The notes under the pieces were generated by a model, which saw only the letters and a program-made list of their open reading frames with translations, did not search any database and was not told the DNA's origin. From positions 434,001 through 498,000 of the forward strand of contig NZ_JACYTQ010000002.1 in NCBI RefSeq assembly GCF_014841125.1: a stretch of 64,000 nucleotides of DNA, written 5' to 3'. The stretch comes from Echinicola arenosa. GTDB lineage: Bacteria; Bacteroidota; Bacteroidia; Cytophagales; Cyclobacteriaceae. Below are positions 23,392 to 32,930 of this stretch, in pieces (positions within the stretch are counted from its first letter, which is position 1; every line of letters begins with the position of its first letter). Position numbers and translations under genes: made by a program.

Positions 23392-25308
23392 ATGAGCTAC
23401 ATCCATTTTGATAAGACGGAATTAATCAATCTTAATTATTCCCTCGAAAAAGAAATTATTCGATCTAACCGATCAGGCTGCTATACCAGCACCACCATAA
23501 TTGGATGTAATACACGGAAATATCACGGACTGCTTGTTGCTCCCCAACCACAAATTGATTCGCAACTACATGTCCTTCTGTCCACCATCCATGAGACCGT
23601 CATCCAACGCGGCGCCAGCTTCAACCTTGGTATCAGCAAATACCCAGGCAACTACTCTCCCAGAGGTCACAAATACCTGGAAGACTATAGCTCAGAACCG
23701 ATCCCAAATCTGATCTATAGAGTAGGCGGTGTTGTATTACAAAAAGAAATCATCCTTGACACCACCGCTGACAGAATGATGATCAAATACACCTTGTTGG
23801 ACGCCCACTCCCCTACAACTTTAAGACTTAGTCCCTATTTAGCTTTCAGAGGATACCATGCACTTTCCAAAGCCAATACTTATGTCAACAAGAAATATTT
23901 GAAAGTACCTAATGGTGTTCAATTTAAACTTTACGATGCTTACTCTCCACTTTCTTTACAGATCTCCAAAGAAAACGAGTTTGTACCAGCGCCAGATTGG
24001 TATTATAATATTGAATACATCCAAGAAAAAGAAAGAGGCTATGACTATCAGGAAGACCTATATGTCCCAGGATTTTTTGAATTTGATATTGAAAAAGGAG
24101 AATCGGTTATTTTCTCAGCGGGCCTAGAGGACGCTGACCCTTCGAGTTTGAAAGGTGCATTTAACAGGGAATTGAAGAGAAGAACACCTCGGGATAATTT
24201 TGAAAACTGCCTTCGCAATTCTGCAGGCCAATTTATCAGCCGAAGAGGAGATGAAACCAGAGTCATCGCCGGTTATCCATGGTTTGGCTGGTGGGGAAGG
24301 GATACTTTTATCTCTCTACCAGGACTAACACTTACACTTGGTGATAAGGATACTTTTTTGGAAGTAATGAAAACCATGTCCAGAGATATCAATGGAGCCA
24401 TGTTTCCTAATGTCGGCAGTGGTGTTGAGACCAACCAAAAAACAATAGATGCCCAGCTTTGGTATTTCTGGGCATGGCAACAGTATGAAAAATTCACTGG
24501 CGATAAAGCCACTATCATCAATGATTATCTCCCCAAATTAAAAGGCATTATTGAGGGTTTCTTAGCCGGTACCGACTTTAATATAAAGGTACTGGACAAC
24601 GGGCTTCTATACGGAGGCCAAAAAGGTGCTGCCCTCACCTGGATGGATGCTGTCACTTCAGATGGGCCTGTAACCCCAAGGATTGGTTGCCCAGTTGAAA
24701 TCAATGTTTTGTGGTATAATGCTCTTTGCTTCTATCATGAGCTTACTGGAGAAGATTTTGCAAAAGAACTTGCTGACAAGGTAAAAACATCCTTTTTGGA
24801 AACTTTCTGGAGCAGTGAAAAAGGCTACTTAGCTGATGTCGTTAATGATGGCAAAAAAGATTGGTCAATCAGGCCCAATATGGTTTTCGCCACCTCACTT
24901 CCTTACAGCCCCCTTGAGGACACACAGAAAGCAGCAATTTTAGAGGTCGTAAAACTTAATCTCCTTACCCCTCGAGGACTAAGAACTCTCGCACCAAGCG
25001 ACCCTGATTACAAAGGCTACTATCAGGGCAATCAGTATCAAAGAGACAACGCTTACCATCAAGGAACGGTTTGGCCATGGCTGCTTGGACACTTTGTGGA
25101 AGGCTATCTTAAAATACATGGTAAATCAGGTAAAAACATGATTGAAAAGCTTATTTTAGGCTTTGATGACACCATGTCCCAATATGGCGTTGGAACCATT
25201 GCTGAAATTTATGACGGCGATCCCCCTCACAGACCAAAAGGAGCTATCTCCCAAGCTTGGAGTGTAGCCGAGTTACTTAGAATCATGCATTTAGTTAGTC
25301 AACTTTAA
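23392..25308 (+). CDS. Amylo-alpha-1,6-glucosidase / glycogen debranching enzyme
   Basis: 639 codons including stop from the ATG at 23392 (protein MSYIHFDKTE...). An in-frame ATG at 23305 lies inside the preceding terminator and adds an unrelated hydrophobic stretch. The N-terminal GDE_N domain (about 20-250) includes GCYTSTTIIGCNTRKYHGLLVA. The C-terminal six-hairpin glycosidase domain (about 270-635) includes GYPWFGWWGRDTFISLPGL, WMDA and NAYHQGTVWPWLLG. The enzyme removes alpha-1,6 branches of glycogen-like glucans in the cytosol. A GT4 and a GH57 gene follow with 11-base spacing and a four-base overlap, forming an alpha-glucan operon. Confidence 0.93.
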   Translation: MSYIHFDKTELINLNYSLEKEIIRSNRSGCYTSTTIIGCNTRKYHGLLVAPQPQIDSQLHVLLSTIHETVIQRGASFNLGISKYPGNYSPRGHKYLEDYSSEPIPNLIYRVGGVVLQKEIILDTTADRMMIKYTLLDAHSPTTLRLSPYLAFRGYHALSKANTYVNKKYLKVPNGVQFKLYDAYSPLSLQISKENEFVPAPDWYYNIEYIQEKERGYDYQEDLYVPGFFEFDIEKGESVIFSAGLEDADPSSLKGAFNRELKRRTPRDNFENCLRNSAGQFISRRGDETRVIAGYPWFGWWGRDTFISLPGLTLTLGDKDTFLEVMKTMSRDINGAMFPNVGSGVETNQKTIDAQLWYFWAWQQYEKFTGDKATIINDYLPKLKGIIEGFLAGTDFNIKVLDNGLLYGGQKGAALTWMDAVTSDGPVTPRIGCPVEINVLWYNALCFYHELTGEDFAKELADKVKTSFLETFWSSEKGYLADVVNDGKKDWSIRPNMVFATSLPYSPLEDTQKAAILEVVKLNLLTPRGLRTLAPSDPDYKGYYQGNQYQRDNAYHQGTVWPWLLGHFVEGYLKIHGKSGKNMIEKLILGFDDTMSQYGVGTIAEIYDGDPPHRPKGAISQAWSVAELLRIMHLVSQL

Positions 25309-25319
25309 ATATATTTTTT

Positions 25320-26609
25320 ATGAAGGTATTAATGTTTGGATGGGAATTTCCGCCACATATTTCCGGCGGGTTGGGGACAGCTTGTTATGGACTACTAAAA
25401 GGAATGGCCCAATATAACCATGAAGTTATATTTGTTGTCCCCAAGTTATGGGGAGATGAAGACCCTTTGGCTGACTTTGTCAGCGCGAGTGATGTAGAGA
25501 TTGATTATCGTGAAAAGAGGTTTAAGGAAATCTGGAAAAACCTAACTTATTTGGAAGTCAGTTCTTTTCTCATCCCGTATTTGGGACCAGAAGAATATGC
25601 TCGCTTTACAGACAAATCCCTACATGACAGGACTGACGTCGATGAAAGTATCTTTTCCAATAAGTTTTCCTTTAGTGGAAAATATGGCAAAGACTTAATC
25701 ATGGAAGTATCAAGGTATGCCTTAGTTGCCGCTCAAATTGCAAAAAGCAAAGAGCACGATATCATCCATGCGCATGACTGGCTTTCTTTTCCTGCCGGGA
25801 TAGCTGCAAAAAAAATAAGCGGCAAACCCTTGGTTGTCCATGTGCATGCGACAGAATTTGACCGTTCTGGAGAAAATGTTAATGATCGTGTTTTTGAAAT
25901 TGAAAAATCTGGAATGGAAGCGGCAGATAAAATCATTGCCGTAAGCCATTTGACAAAGAGAACCATCATTACCAAATATGGCATTCCAGAAGAAAAAGTC
26001 ACTGTCATCCACAATGCCGTGCTTGATATCAGCATTATAAAAAGTAATGCCCGAAAAAAAGTACCTGAAAAAATAGTCACCTTCCTTGGGAGAATTACCT
26101 TCCAAAAAGGACCTGAATACTTTATCGAAGCCGCCAACAAAGTTTTGAAGAAAGACGACAACGTTCGTTTTGTAATGGCAGGTTCTGGAGATTTGCTTAA
26201 CCGTATGATTGACAGGGTGGCTGAGTTGCGAATTGCCACCAAATTTCATTTTACAGGATTCCTCAAAGGCAATGATGTAGATCAGATGTTTGCTATCAGT
26301 GATGTCTACGTGATGCCTTCCGTATCGGAGCCTTTTGGAATTTCTCCTTTGGAAGCCGTCAGACACAACACACCGGTTATCATCTCCAAACAATCTGGCG
26401 TGGCAGAAGTACTGACCAATGCCATCAAAATAGATTTCTGGGATATTGACGCCATGGCAGATGCTATTTTTGCTTTGCTTCATTACCAAGGCATCTCCAA
26501 CATGTTCCGCAGTTGCGGGAGTGAAGAACTCAAGAAAATGAAATGGGAACATGTCGCTGAAAAAATCTTCTCTCTTTATGCTCAAACCTTAACTGTAAAT
26601 AATCCATGA
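25320..26609 (+). CDS. GT4-family glycosyltransferase, glycogen/maltooligosaccharide-synthase-like
   Basis: 429 residues with a GT-B fold. The N-terminal nucleotide/acceptor side starts KVLMFGWEFPPHISGGLGTACYGL, close to the opening of starch/glycogen synthase-like enzymes. HDWLSFPAG follows near 150, then a donor-binding C-terminal lobe with LGRITFQKGPEYFIEA and SEPFGISPLEAVRH (the E-x7-E motif). Lying between a debranching enzyme and a GH57 amylase, it most likely extends alpha-1,4-glucan or maltodextrin from a nucleotide sugar; the donor is not determinable here. Its stop overlaps the GH57 start by four bases. Confidence 0.88.
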   Translation: MKVLMFGWEFPPHISGGLGTACYGLLKGMAQYNHEVIFVVPKLWGDEDPLADFVSASDVEIDYREKRFKEIWKNLTYLEVSSFLIPYLGPEEYARFTDKSLHDRTDVDESIFSNKFSFSGKYGKDLIMEVSRYALVAAQIAKSKEHDIIHAHDWLSFPAGIAAKKISGKPLVVHVHATEFDRSGENVNDRVFEIEKSGMEAADKIIAVSHLTKRTIITKYGIPEEKVTVIHNAVLDISIIKSNARKKVPEKIVTFLGRITFQKGPEYFIEAANKVLKKDDNVRFVMAGSGDLLNRMIDRVAELRIATKFHFTGFLKGNDVDQMFAISDVYVMPSVSEPFGISPLEAVRHNTPVIISKQSGVAEVLTNAIKIDFWDIDAMADAIFALLHYQGISNMFRSCGSEELKKMKWEHVAEKIFSLYAQTLTVNNP

Positions 26610-27814
26610 GAACCATTTGCTTTTACTTCCAGGTTCATCAGCCCTACCGTCTGAAACCTTATCGCTTCTTCGACATTGGGGAAGATCACTATTATTGGGA
26701 CGATTTTGCCAACAAAAGCATTATGCGAAAAGTAGCTGAAAAATGCTACTTACCAATGAATCAACTCCTTTTGGAATTAATCCAAAAGTATGATGGAAAA
26801 TTCAAGGTCAGCTTTTCGCTTTCTGGTGTATTTATGGACCAAATGGAAGAGTACGCTCCTGATGTTTTGGAAAGTTTCCAAAAACTGGTTGCGACTGGAC
26901 ATGCTGAATTATTGAACGAAACCTATGCGCACGCCCTAGCAGCCTTAAAAAGCAAAGAGGAATTCCATGATATGGTGCGGAAGCAACAAGATAAAATAAA
27001 AAAACTATTCAATGGCTACACCCCAAAAGTTTTCAGAAACACTGAGCTAATTTACTCAGATGTGATTGGGGAAATGGTAGCTGAGTTGGGTTATGAAGCC
27101 ATTCTTACAGAGGGTGCCAAGCACATTTTGGGCTGGAAAAGCCCTAATTATGTCTATTGCAATGCCATTGAACCCAAACTCAAAGTGTTGCTCAAAAACT
27201 TCCGTCTAAGTGATGACATCGCCTTTAGGTTTGGTGAAAAAGCTTGGGCAGACTGGCCTTTGACCACTGACAAGTTTGTCAATTGGATCAACCAAATCCC
27301 ACAAGAAGAAGAGGTCATCAATCTATTTATGGACTATGAAACTTTTGGGGAACACCAATGGGCAGAAAGTGGCATTTTTGATTTTATGAGTCACCTCCCG
27401 GAAGCAGTTTTTTCCAATTCCAATTTTACTTTCTCCACCCCATCAGAGGTAGTCAAAGAAGTACCACCTGTTGGCAAAATACATGTTCCCGTGCCAATCT
27501 CTTGGGCTGATGAAGAACGTGATTTGACGGCTTGGCTTGGAAATGATTTACAGGATGAAGCCTTTGATAGGTTATATGAATTGGAGCATTTGGTCAAGCA
27601 GTCCAAAGATCCAGAGATTCAAAAAGACTGGAAATACCTTCAGACCAGCGATCATTTCTATTATATGTGTACCAAATTCTTCTCCGATGGTGACATCCAT
27701 GCTTATTTCAGCCCTTATGAAAGTCCATATGAAGCTTTTATCAATTATATGAATGTACTTAGCGACTTTATGTTAAGACTGAAGAAAGAACAAGAAACCC
27801 CTGTAGTTGAGTAG
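26606..27814 (+). CDS. Glycoside hydrolase family 57 alpha-amylase-type enzyme
   Basis: 402 residues. GH57 motifs are in order: HQPYR (residues 11-15), GHAELLNETYAHAL near 98-111, the catalytic nucleophile E147 in RNTELIYS, and the acid D243 in MDYETFGEH. It acts on alpha-1,4-glucans, either hydrolysing or transferring; size and opening resemble the short alpha-amylase-like group. There is no signal peptide, so it works in the cytosol together with the debranching enzyme and GT4 of the same operon. A terminator follows immediately. Confidence 0.92.
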   Translation: MRTICFYFQVHQPYRLKPYRFFDIGEDHYYWDDFANKSIMRKVAEKCYLPMNQLLLELIQKYDGKFKVSFSLSGVFMDQMEEYAPDVLESFQKLVATGHAELLNETYAHALAALKSKEEFHDMVRKQQDKIKKLFNGYTPKVFRNTELIYSDVIGEMVAELGYEAILTEGAKHILGWKSPNYVYCNAIEPKLKVLLKNFRLSDDIAFRFGEKAWADWPLTTDKFVNWINQIPQEEEVINLFMDYETFGEHQWAESGIFDFMSHLPEAVFSNSNFTFSTPSEVVKEVPPVGKIHVPVPISWADEERDLTAWLGNDLQDEAFDRLYELEHLVKQSKDPEIQKDWKYLQTSDHFYYMCTKFFSDGDIHAYFSPYESPYEAFINYMNVLSDFMLRLKKEQETPVVE

Positions 27815-27821
27815 TAAATAT

Positions 27822-27856
27822 AAAAATAGCCCGGATTTCTCCGGGCTATTCCTTTT
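27822..27856. terminator. Bidirectional terminator between GH57 gene and clpB
   Basis: An 11-base stem AATAGCCCGGA / TCCGGGCTATT with a four-base loop; A-rich on the left and T-rich on the right, directly between two convergent stops. Confidence 0.88.
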
Positions 27857-30469
27857 CTAGACCTCTACGTCTTCCACATTTTTGAAATAAACTTGTTTAT
27901 CCGCATCCAAATCGACTAGTACTGCCGCATCATTTTTAATGTAACCACTGAGAATCTGCTTAGACAATTCATTCAATATCAGTCTCTGCATCGTTCGTTT
28001 CAACGGCCTAGCACCAAATTGTGGGTCAAAACCTACTTCACCTAAGTAATCCAAGACTTCTCTGGTAGCGTCTATCTCAATGCCTGAATCTGCCAATCTA
28101 TGTTGGATCTCTTTCCATTGAATATCCACAATCTTACGGGTAATCTCTCTGTTCAATGGCTCAAACATGATTGTCTCATCTATCCGGTTAAGAAATTCCG
28201 GCCTTACGGATTTTTTCAACAACTCAAATACTTCTGCTTTGGTTTGATCTAGCACCTGCTCCTTGTTCCACTCTTCCATACTCGCAAATCGCTCCTGAAT
28301 AAGTGAGGAACCTATATTGGTAGTCAGAATAATAATCGTATTCTTAAAGTTGGCCAACCTACCTTTATTATCCGTCAACCTTCCATCATCCAAAACCTGG
28401 AGCAATATATTGAATACATCAGGGTGAGCCTTCTCTAATTCATCCAAGAGAATCACAGAAAAAGGTTTTCTCCTGACCGCCTCAGTCAATTGACCTCCTT
28501 CATCATAGCCTACATAACCAGGAGGCGCTCCTACCAACCTACTCACCGCATGCCTCTCTTGGTACTCAGACATATCGATACGAACCATGGCATTTTCGTC
28601 ATTGAAAAGATATTCTGCCAAAGCCTTTGCCAACTCAGTTTTACCCACACCAGTGGTACCCATAAAGATAAAGCTTCCAATCGGACGTTTCGGATCCTGA
28701 AGTCCTGCACGGCTTCTCCTTACAGCGTCCGATAAGGCCGCTATAGCCTCTTTTTGTCCGGCCACTCTTTTACTTAAATGATCCTCCAAGTGTAATAGCT
28801 TCTCCCTTTCGCTTTCCAACATCCTTGACAGTGGTATCCCTGTCCACTTAGCCACAACTGACGCTACATCTTCTGCATCTACTTCCTCTTTCAGCAATGG
28901 AGACCCTTTTTGCATATCATTTAACTGCCGTTTGAAGGACTCCAGTTTGTTTTCGCTTTCCGTGATCTTTCCATAACGGATCTCTGCTACCTTTCCAAAA
29001 TCACCAGCACGCTCTGCTTGATCAGCTTCCAGCTTGTATTTATCTATATTCTCCTTTTCCCTTCGGATCCCCATGATCACCGCCTTTTCACTTTCCCACT
29101 TGGCTTTCACAGATTGCCTTTTTTCAGAAAGCTCTGCAATCTCCTTGCTCAAGACAGTTTCCTTATCCTTATTTTTTTCCCTTCTGATGGCCTCACGTTC
29201 AATTTCTAACTGCATTATCCTACGGTTGAGCTCATCAAGCTCTTGAGGCAAGGAATCAATTTCCATCCTTAGTTTTGCCGCGGCCTCATCCATCAAGTCA
29301 ATGGCCTTATCTGGTAGAAAACGATCTGAAATGTAACGCTGTGACAGCTCAACAGCCGAAATCACCGCATCGTCTTTTATTCGCACTCCATGGTGCAACT
29401 CGTATTTATCCTTGATTCCTCGGAGAATCGAAATCGCATCAGCAGTATCAGGTTCGTCCACCATTACAGCCTGAAACCTTCTTTCCAATGCTTTGTCTTT
29501 CTCCACATATTTCTGATACTCCTTTAAGGTAGTTGCCCCGATCGCATGCAATTCACCTCGTGCCAAAGCTGGCTTCAATAAATTGGCCGCATCCATGGCG
29601 CCTTCTCCACCACCGCCAGCACCAATCAAGGTGTGAATCTCATCTATGAACAAGATGATTTGACCATCTGAATCTGTTACTTCCTTAATAACCGCTTTGA
29701 GCCTTTCTTCAAACTCTCCCTTATATTTGGCTCCAGCCACTAGCAAGCCCATATCCAGAGAAATCAAGGTTTTTGACTTCAAATTCTCAGGGACGTCACC
29801 ACTAACAATCCTTTGGGCCAAACCTTCCACAATAGCAGTCTTACCTACTCCAGGTTCTCCCAAAAGAATAGGGTTGTTTTTGGTCCTTCTTGCCAAAATC
29901 TGAAGTACCCTCCTGATCTCTTCATCTCGGCCAATTACCGGATCTATTTTACCTTTTTTGGCCAATTCATTAAGGTTTTTGGAATACTTCTCCAATGACC
30001 TATATTTTGCTTCCGCATTTTGGTCGGTCACTTTATTTCCTTGTCTCAATTCTTTAATAGCTTCAATCAAAGCCTTTTCTGTAACGCCTTGATCCTTAAG
30101 CAACTGACTAGTCTTATCCCCAGCTGACAATACCCCCAAAAGCAAATGTTCGATTGCGACAAACTCATCTCCAAAAGTTTTCAAATACCCTTTGGCTTTG
30201 GTCAATACCTGATTACCCGAGTTGGAAAGATAGGGTTGTTGTCCACTAACTTTTGGGTAAGAGTTGATGATTTCTTCCAATTTTTGAGTCACCATTTTTT
30301 GGTTTACACCCAATTTTTTGAAAACGAAATCCACCACACTCTCATCCTCAGATAAAATACCCTTTAGCAAGTGAGCTGGTTCTATGGCTTGCTGCTGCTC
30401 AGCCATGCACAACTCCGCTGCCTTCTGAACAGCCTCTTGTGATTTGATGGTAAATTGTTTGAAATCCAT
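27857..30469 (-). CDS. clpB: ATP-dependent protein disaggregase ClpB
   Basis: 870 residues from the ATG at 30467-30469 ([14 protein letters not shown], the usual ClpB opening). An upstream in-frame ATG adds only a lysine-rich octapeptide. Layout: N domain (1-145), AAA1 with [13 protein letters not shown] and [12 protein letters not shown], the long ClpB middle coiled-coil (about 400-525), and AAA2 with [26 protein letters not shown] near the end. The middle domain separates it from ClpC/ClpA. With DnaK it dissolves protein aggregates after heat stress. No CIRCE or HAIR element was seen; a palindrome at 30589-30609 is the only candidate operator. Confidence 0.96.
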   Translation of the reverse strand: MDFKQFTIKSQEAVQKAAELCMAEQQQAIEPAHLLKGILSEDESVVDFVFKKLGVNQKMVTQKLEEIINSYPKVSGQQPYLSNSGNQVLTKAKGYLKTFGDEFVAIEHLLLGVLSAGDKTSQLLKDQGVTEKALIEAIKELRQGNKVTDQNAEAKYRSLEKYSKNLNELAKKGKIDPVIGRDEEIRRVLQILARRTKNNPILLGEPGVGKTAIVEGLAQRIVSGDVPENLKSKTLISLDMGLLVAGAKYKGEFEERLKAVIKEVTDSDGQIILFIDEIHTLIGAGGGGEGAMDAANLLKPALARGELHAIGATTLKEYQKYVEKDKALERRFQAVMVDEPDTADAISILRGIKDKYELHHGVRIKDDAVISAVELSQRYISDRFLPDKAIDLMDEAAAKLRMEIDSLPQELDELNRRIMQLEIEREAIRREKNKDKETVLSKEIAELSEKRQSVKAKWESEKAVIMGIRREKENIDKYKLEADQAERAGDFGKVAEIRYGKITESENKLESFKRQLNDMQKGSPLLKEEVDAEDVASVVAKWTGIPLSRMLESEREKLLHLEDHLSKRVAGQKEAIAALSDAVRRSRAGLQDPKRPIGSFIFMGTTGVGKTELAKALAEYLFNDENAMVRIDMSEYQERHAVSRLVGAPPGYVGYDEGGQLTEAVRRKPFSVILLDELEKAHPDVFNILLQVLDDGRLTDNKGRLANFKNTIIILTTNIGSSLIQERFASMEEWNKEQVLDQTKAEVFELLKKSVRPEFLNRIDETIMFEPLNREITRKIVDIQWKEIQHRLADSGIEIDATREVLDYLGEVGFDPQFGARPLKRTMQRLILNELSKQILSGYIKNDAAVLVDLDADKQVYFKNVEDVEV

Positions 30470-30588
30470 TTTATATCTATCTTTTTTTTTCAAATTTTTA
30501 TCTGAGCAAACTGCTCGAGAATACTTTAATCAAAAGAAGCACCAAAAGCTAATCCGATCCATTTTCGGAAAAAATGACCGAACTAAAA

Positions 30589-30609
30589 CCTGAAAAATTA
30601 ATTTTCAGG
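30589..30609. promoter_or_regulatory. Palindrome in the clpB/rlmN divergent promoter region
   Basis: CCTGAAAA (30589-30596) and TTTTCAGG (30602-30609) form a perfect eight-base inverted repeat around ATTAA. It sits 120 bases from the clpB start and 99 from rlmN. It could be an operator for the stress gene clpB, or a simple hairpin; there is no direct evidence for either. Confidence 0.3.
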
Positions 30610-30672
30610 ACTTTTTGACAGTAAAATTGCAAGATTCAAAGAAACTTAAGCCGCTTTGTCCATTCACATACT

Positions 30673-30703
30673 GTTTATAACTCAATACATTTTCCTACCT
30701 TTG
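30673..30703 (+). promoter_or_regulatory. Promoter of rlmN, apparently leaderless
   Basis: TACCTTTG at 30696-30703 is a full -7 box and ends only four bases before the ATG at 30708. GTTT at 30673-30676 sits at the -33 position, 19 bases upstream. A start point a few bases after the -7 box would fall on or next to the ATG. Confidence 0.6.
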
Positions 30704-30707
30704 CATC

Positions 30708-31766
30708 ATGAGCAAGGGTGAGAAAAAGGATATTAGAAAATTCAGTCTTGAAGAGCTTCAGGATTTCTTTCTTTCTGTAGGAGATAAAAAATTCAGGGCC
30801 AAACAAGTTTATGACTGGCTATGGAGCAAGTCATTGAAGAACTTTGATGACATGACCAATATCTCCCTTCCCACCCGTGAAATGCTGAAGGAGAACTTCA
30901 CCATCAACCATGTAAAGGTTGACCTGATGCAGCATTCCACCGATGGCACCATTAAGAATGCGGTCAAGTTATTTGATGACAAGATCGTCGAATCAGTTTT
31001 GATCCCTACGAGCAAAAGGATTACCGCTTGCGTTTCCTCCCAAGTAGGCTGTAGCCTCGACTGCAACTTCTGCGCAACAGCAAGGCTAAAACGTATGAGA
31101 AACCTTAACCCTGATGAAATTTATGATCAGGTAGTTGCGATCAAAGAAGAAGCTGACACCTATTTTCAGCGCCCACTTACCAATATTGTTTTTATGGGCA
31201 TGGGAGAACCATTGCTTAACTACGCTAATGTAATTGAAGCCATAGATAAAATCACTTCACCAGAGGGACTAGGCATGGCACCAAGGAGAATCACACTATC
31301 CACCGTAGGCATCCCTAAGATGATCAAAAAAATGGCTGATGATGAAGTAAAATTTAACCTCGCTATTTCTCTACATTCTGCCATCAATGAGACAAGAAGC
31401 AGACTGATGCCTATCAATGACAAAAGCCCCTTGGAAGAACTAGCAGAGGCTTTAAAATATTGGTATTATAAAACGAAAAGTAAGGTCACTTACGAATATG
31501 TGATCTGGGATGGTGTCAATGATGACGAGGCACACGCAAAGGCCTTGGCAAAATTTTGCAAACACATCCCTTCAAAAGTAAATATCATTCAATACAACCC
31601 CATTGACGAAGGCGAATTCCGTCAAGCCTCTCAGGAAGCTGTTGACATGTATGTCCGTATTCTTGAATCCCAAGGCATCATCGCCAAAGTAAGAAAATCC
31701 AGGGGGCAGGACATAGATGCAGCTTGTGGGCAGTTGGCCAATAAAAATGAAGTCGCCAGCATCTAA
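30708..31766 (+). CDS. rlmN: Dual-specificity 23S rRNA (A2503)/tRNA (A37) C2-methyltransferase
   Basis: 352 residues, a radical-SAM enzyme. CxxxCxxC at C115, C119 and C122 (VGCSLDCNFCATA) binds the 4Fe-4S cluster. The methyl-transfer cysteine C340 lies in DIDAACGQLA near the end. GMGEPLLNY and ITLSTVGIPKMI are typical. The N-terminal RNA-binding segment starts DIRKFSLEELQDFF, so the ATG at 30708 is well supported and no later Met is available. It adds a methyl group to C2 of A2503 in 23S rRNA and A37 of some tRNAs. It is monocistronic; the promoter is almost on top of the start codon. Confidence 0.96.
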   Translation: MSKGEKKDIRKFSLEELQDFFLSVGDKKFRAKQVYDWLWSKSLKNFDDMTNISLPTREMLKENFTINHVKVDLMQHSTDGTIKNAVKLFDDKIVESVLIPTSKRITACVSSQVGCSLDCNFCATARLKRMRNLNPDEIYDQVVAIKEEADTYFQRPLTNIVFMGMGEPLLNYANVIEAIDKITSPEGLGMAPRRITLSTVGIPKMIKKMADDEVKFNLAISLHSAINETRSRLMPINDKSPLEELAEALKYWYYKTKSKVTYEYVIWDGVNDDEAHAKALAKFCKHIPSKVNIIQYNPIDEGEFRQASQEAVDMYVRILESQGIIAKVRKSRGQDIDAACGQLANKNEVASI

Positions 31767-31899
31767 ACTAATTTTGAGTCATTAACCTTTTATTTTTTTC
31801 ATCCTTTTATGGAAAAAGAATAAAGCCCAAGCTATTTAACAAAAACCTTGGTTCAGTTTTTGTGTTTTCTTAAATCAAAACTTTTAAACTTTTATTACC

Positions 31900-32370
31900 A
31901 TGAAAAAACTATTATTACTTGGCCTATTTGCATTGACCGTATCTTTTGCACAGGCCCAATCCGTAGGAGATGTTAGATTACAATTTGGAGGCGATTTTGG
32001 TTTTGATACAGAAGCTTTTGGATTAAATTTTGGTGGAGAATATTTAATCACCGATCAGATTTCTGCCGCACCAAACTTTACCATCTATTTTCCAGAAAGG
32101 GGAAATGCCAGCACGCTCAACATCGACGCAAGATATTACTTTACCCGTGACTTACTTCAGTGGTATGGCCTAGTAGGATTTACAAACAACTGGTGGTCAG
32201 TAGATTTTATGGGCGTTACCGCCAAAGAAAGTAGAGCAGGCGCAAATATTGGTGCCGGCGGTGTTCTTAAATTTGCAGATAATTTAGCGTTTAACCCAGA
32301 ATTGAAATACCAAGCACAAAGTGGTGGTCAAGCTGTATTTAGATTGGCACTGGTCTATTTTTTACCTTAA
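31900..32370 (+). CDS. Small outer-membrane beta-barrel protein (tandem copy 1)
   Basis: 156 residues with a Sec signal peptide (cleavage AQA-Q). The mature part has alternating beta strands, GGEYLITDQISAAPNFTIYF and NIDARYYFTRDLLQWYGLVG, and a final strand ending in an aromatic (ALVYFLP). This is the pattern of eight-stranded OMP_b-brl barrels of unknown substrate. The next gene is a close paralogue; even the bases before the ATG match (AAATCAAAACTTTTA at 31872 and 32381). The first 30 coding bases of the two genes are identical. Confidence 0.85.
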   Translation: MKKLLLLGLFALTVSFAQAQSVGDVRLQFGGDFGFDTEAFGLNFGGEYLITDQISAAPNFTIYFPERGNASTLNIDARYYFTRDLLQWYGLVGFTNNWWSVDFMGVTAKESRAGANIGAGGVLKFADNLAFNPELKYQAQSGGQAVFRLALVYFLP

Positions 32371-32400
32371 TATCATTCTGAAATCAAAACTTTTACCAGC

Positions 32401-32880
32401 ATGAAAAAACTATTATTACTTGGCCTATTTTCATTGTCTGTATCATTTTTACAGGCCCAATCCGCACGGGATGTAAGATTACAGTTAGGAGCTGATTATA
32501 ACTTCTATGTTGAAGCGTTTGGTTTGAACTTTGGTGGTGAATATTTGATTACGGATCAGGTTTCAGTGGCCCCTAATTATAGCATCTATTTCCCTGAAAG
32601 AGGAAATGCAAGTAATTTAAACATTGACGCTCGCTATTATTTCACAAAGGACATATTACAATGGTATGGCCTAGTGGGGTTTTCCAATAATTGGATATCT
32701 TTTTCAGATGATATTTTTGGCGATGTGAAATCAAGTAATGCTGGCGCAAACATTGGAGTTGGCGGAGTCTTAAAGTTTACAGACAGCTTCGCATTTAATC
32801 CAGAGTTTAAATACCAAGCCCAGAAACATGGACAGACTGTTTTTAGATTTGCTTTAGTCTATTTTATAAATCATAAATGA
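32401..32880 (+). CDS. Small outer-membrane beta-barrel protein (tandem copy 2)
   Basis: 159 residues, paralogue of the preceding gene with the same signal peptide start and strand pattern (YLITDQVSVAPNYSIYFPER, NIDARYYFTKDILQWYGLVG). The main differences are a short insert (SFSDDIFGDVKSS) in one loop and a different C-terminus (FALVYFINHK). The lower similarity in the loop and the high one in the strands fit divergence of surface loops. The two genes, 30 bases apart, likely share a transcript; a strong terminator follows this copy. Function unknown. Confidence 0.85.
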   Translation: MKKLLLLGLFSLSVSFLQAQSARDVRLQLGADYNFYVEAFGLNFGGEYLITDQVSVAPNYSIYFPERGNASNLNIDARYYFTKDILQWYGLVGFSNNWISFSDDIFGDVKSSNAGANIGVGGVLKFTDSFAFNPEFKYQAQKHGQTVFRFALVYFINHK

Positions 32881-32890
32881 CCTCTCTAAA

Positions 32891-32930
32891 TTAAATCAAA
32901 AAGGCTCCAGTAGGAGCCTTTTTGATTTAA
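32891..32930. terminator. Bidirectional terminator between barrel copy 2 and murQ
   Basis: An 18-base perfect stem (core AAAAAGGCTCC / GGAGCCTTTTT) with a four-base loop AGTA, ending right at the murQ stop. It serves both convergent units. Confidence 0.92.

Noticed and set aside
25722-26585. A 287-codon frame opposite the GT4 gene
   Set aside because: The GT4 frame has clear motifs; the opposite frame is rich in Phe, His and Cys with no family features.
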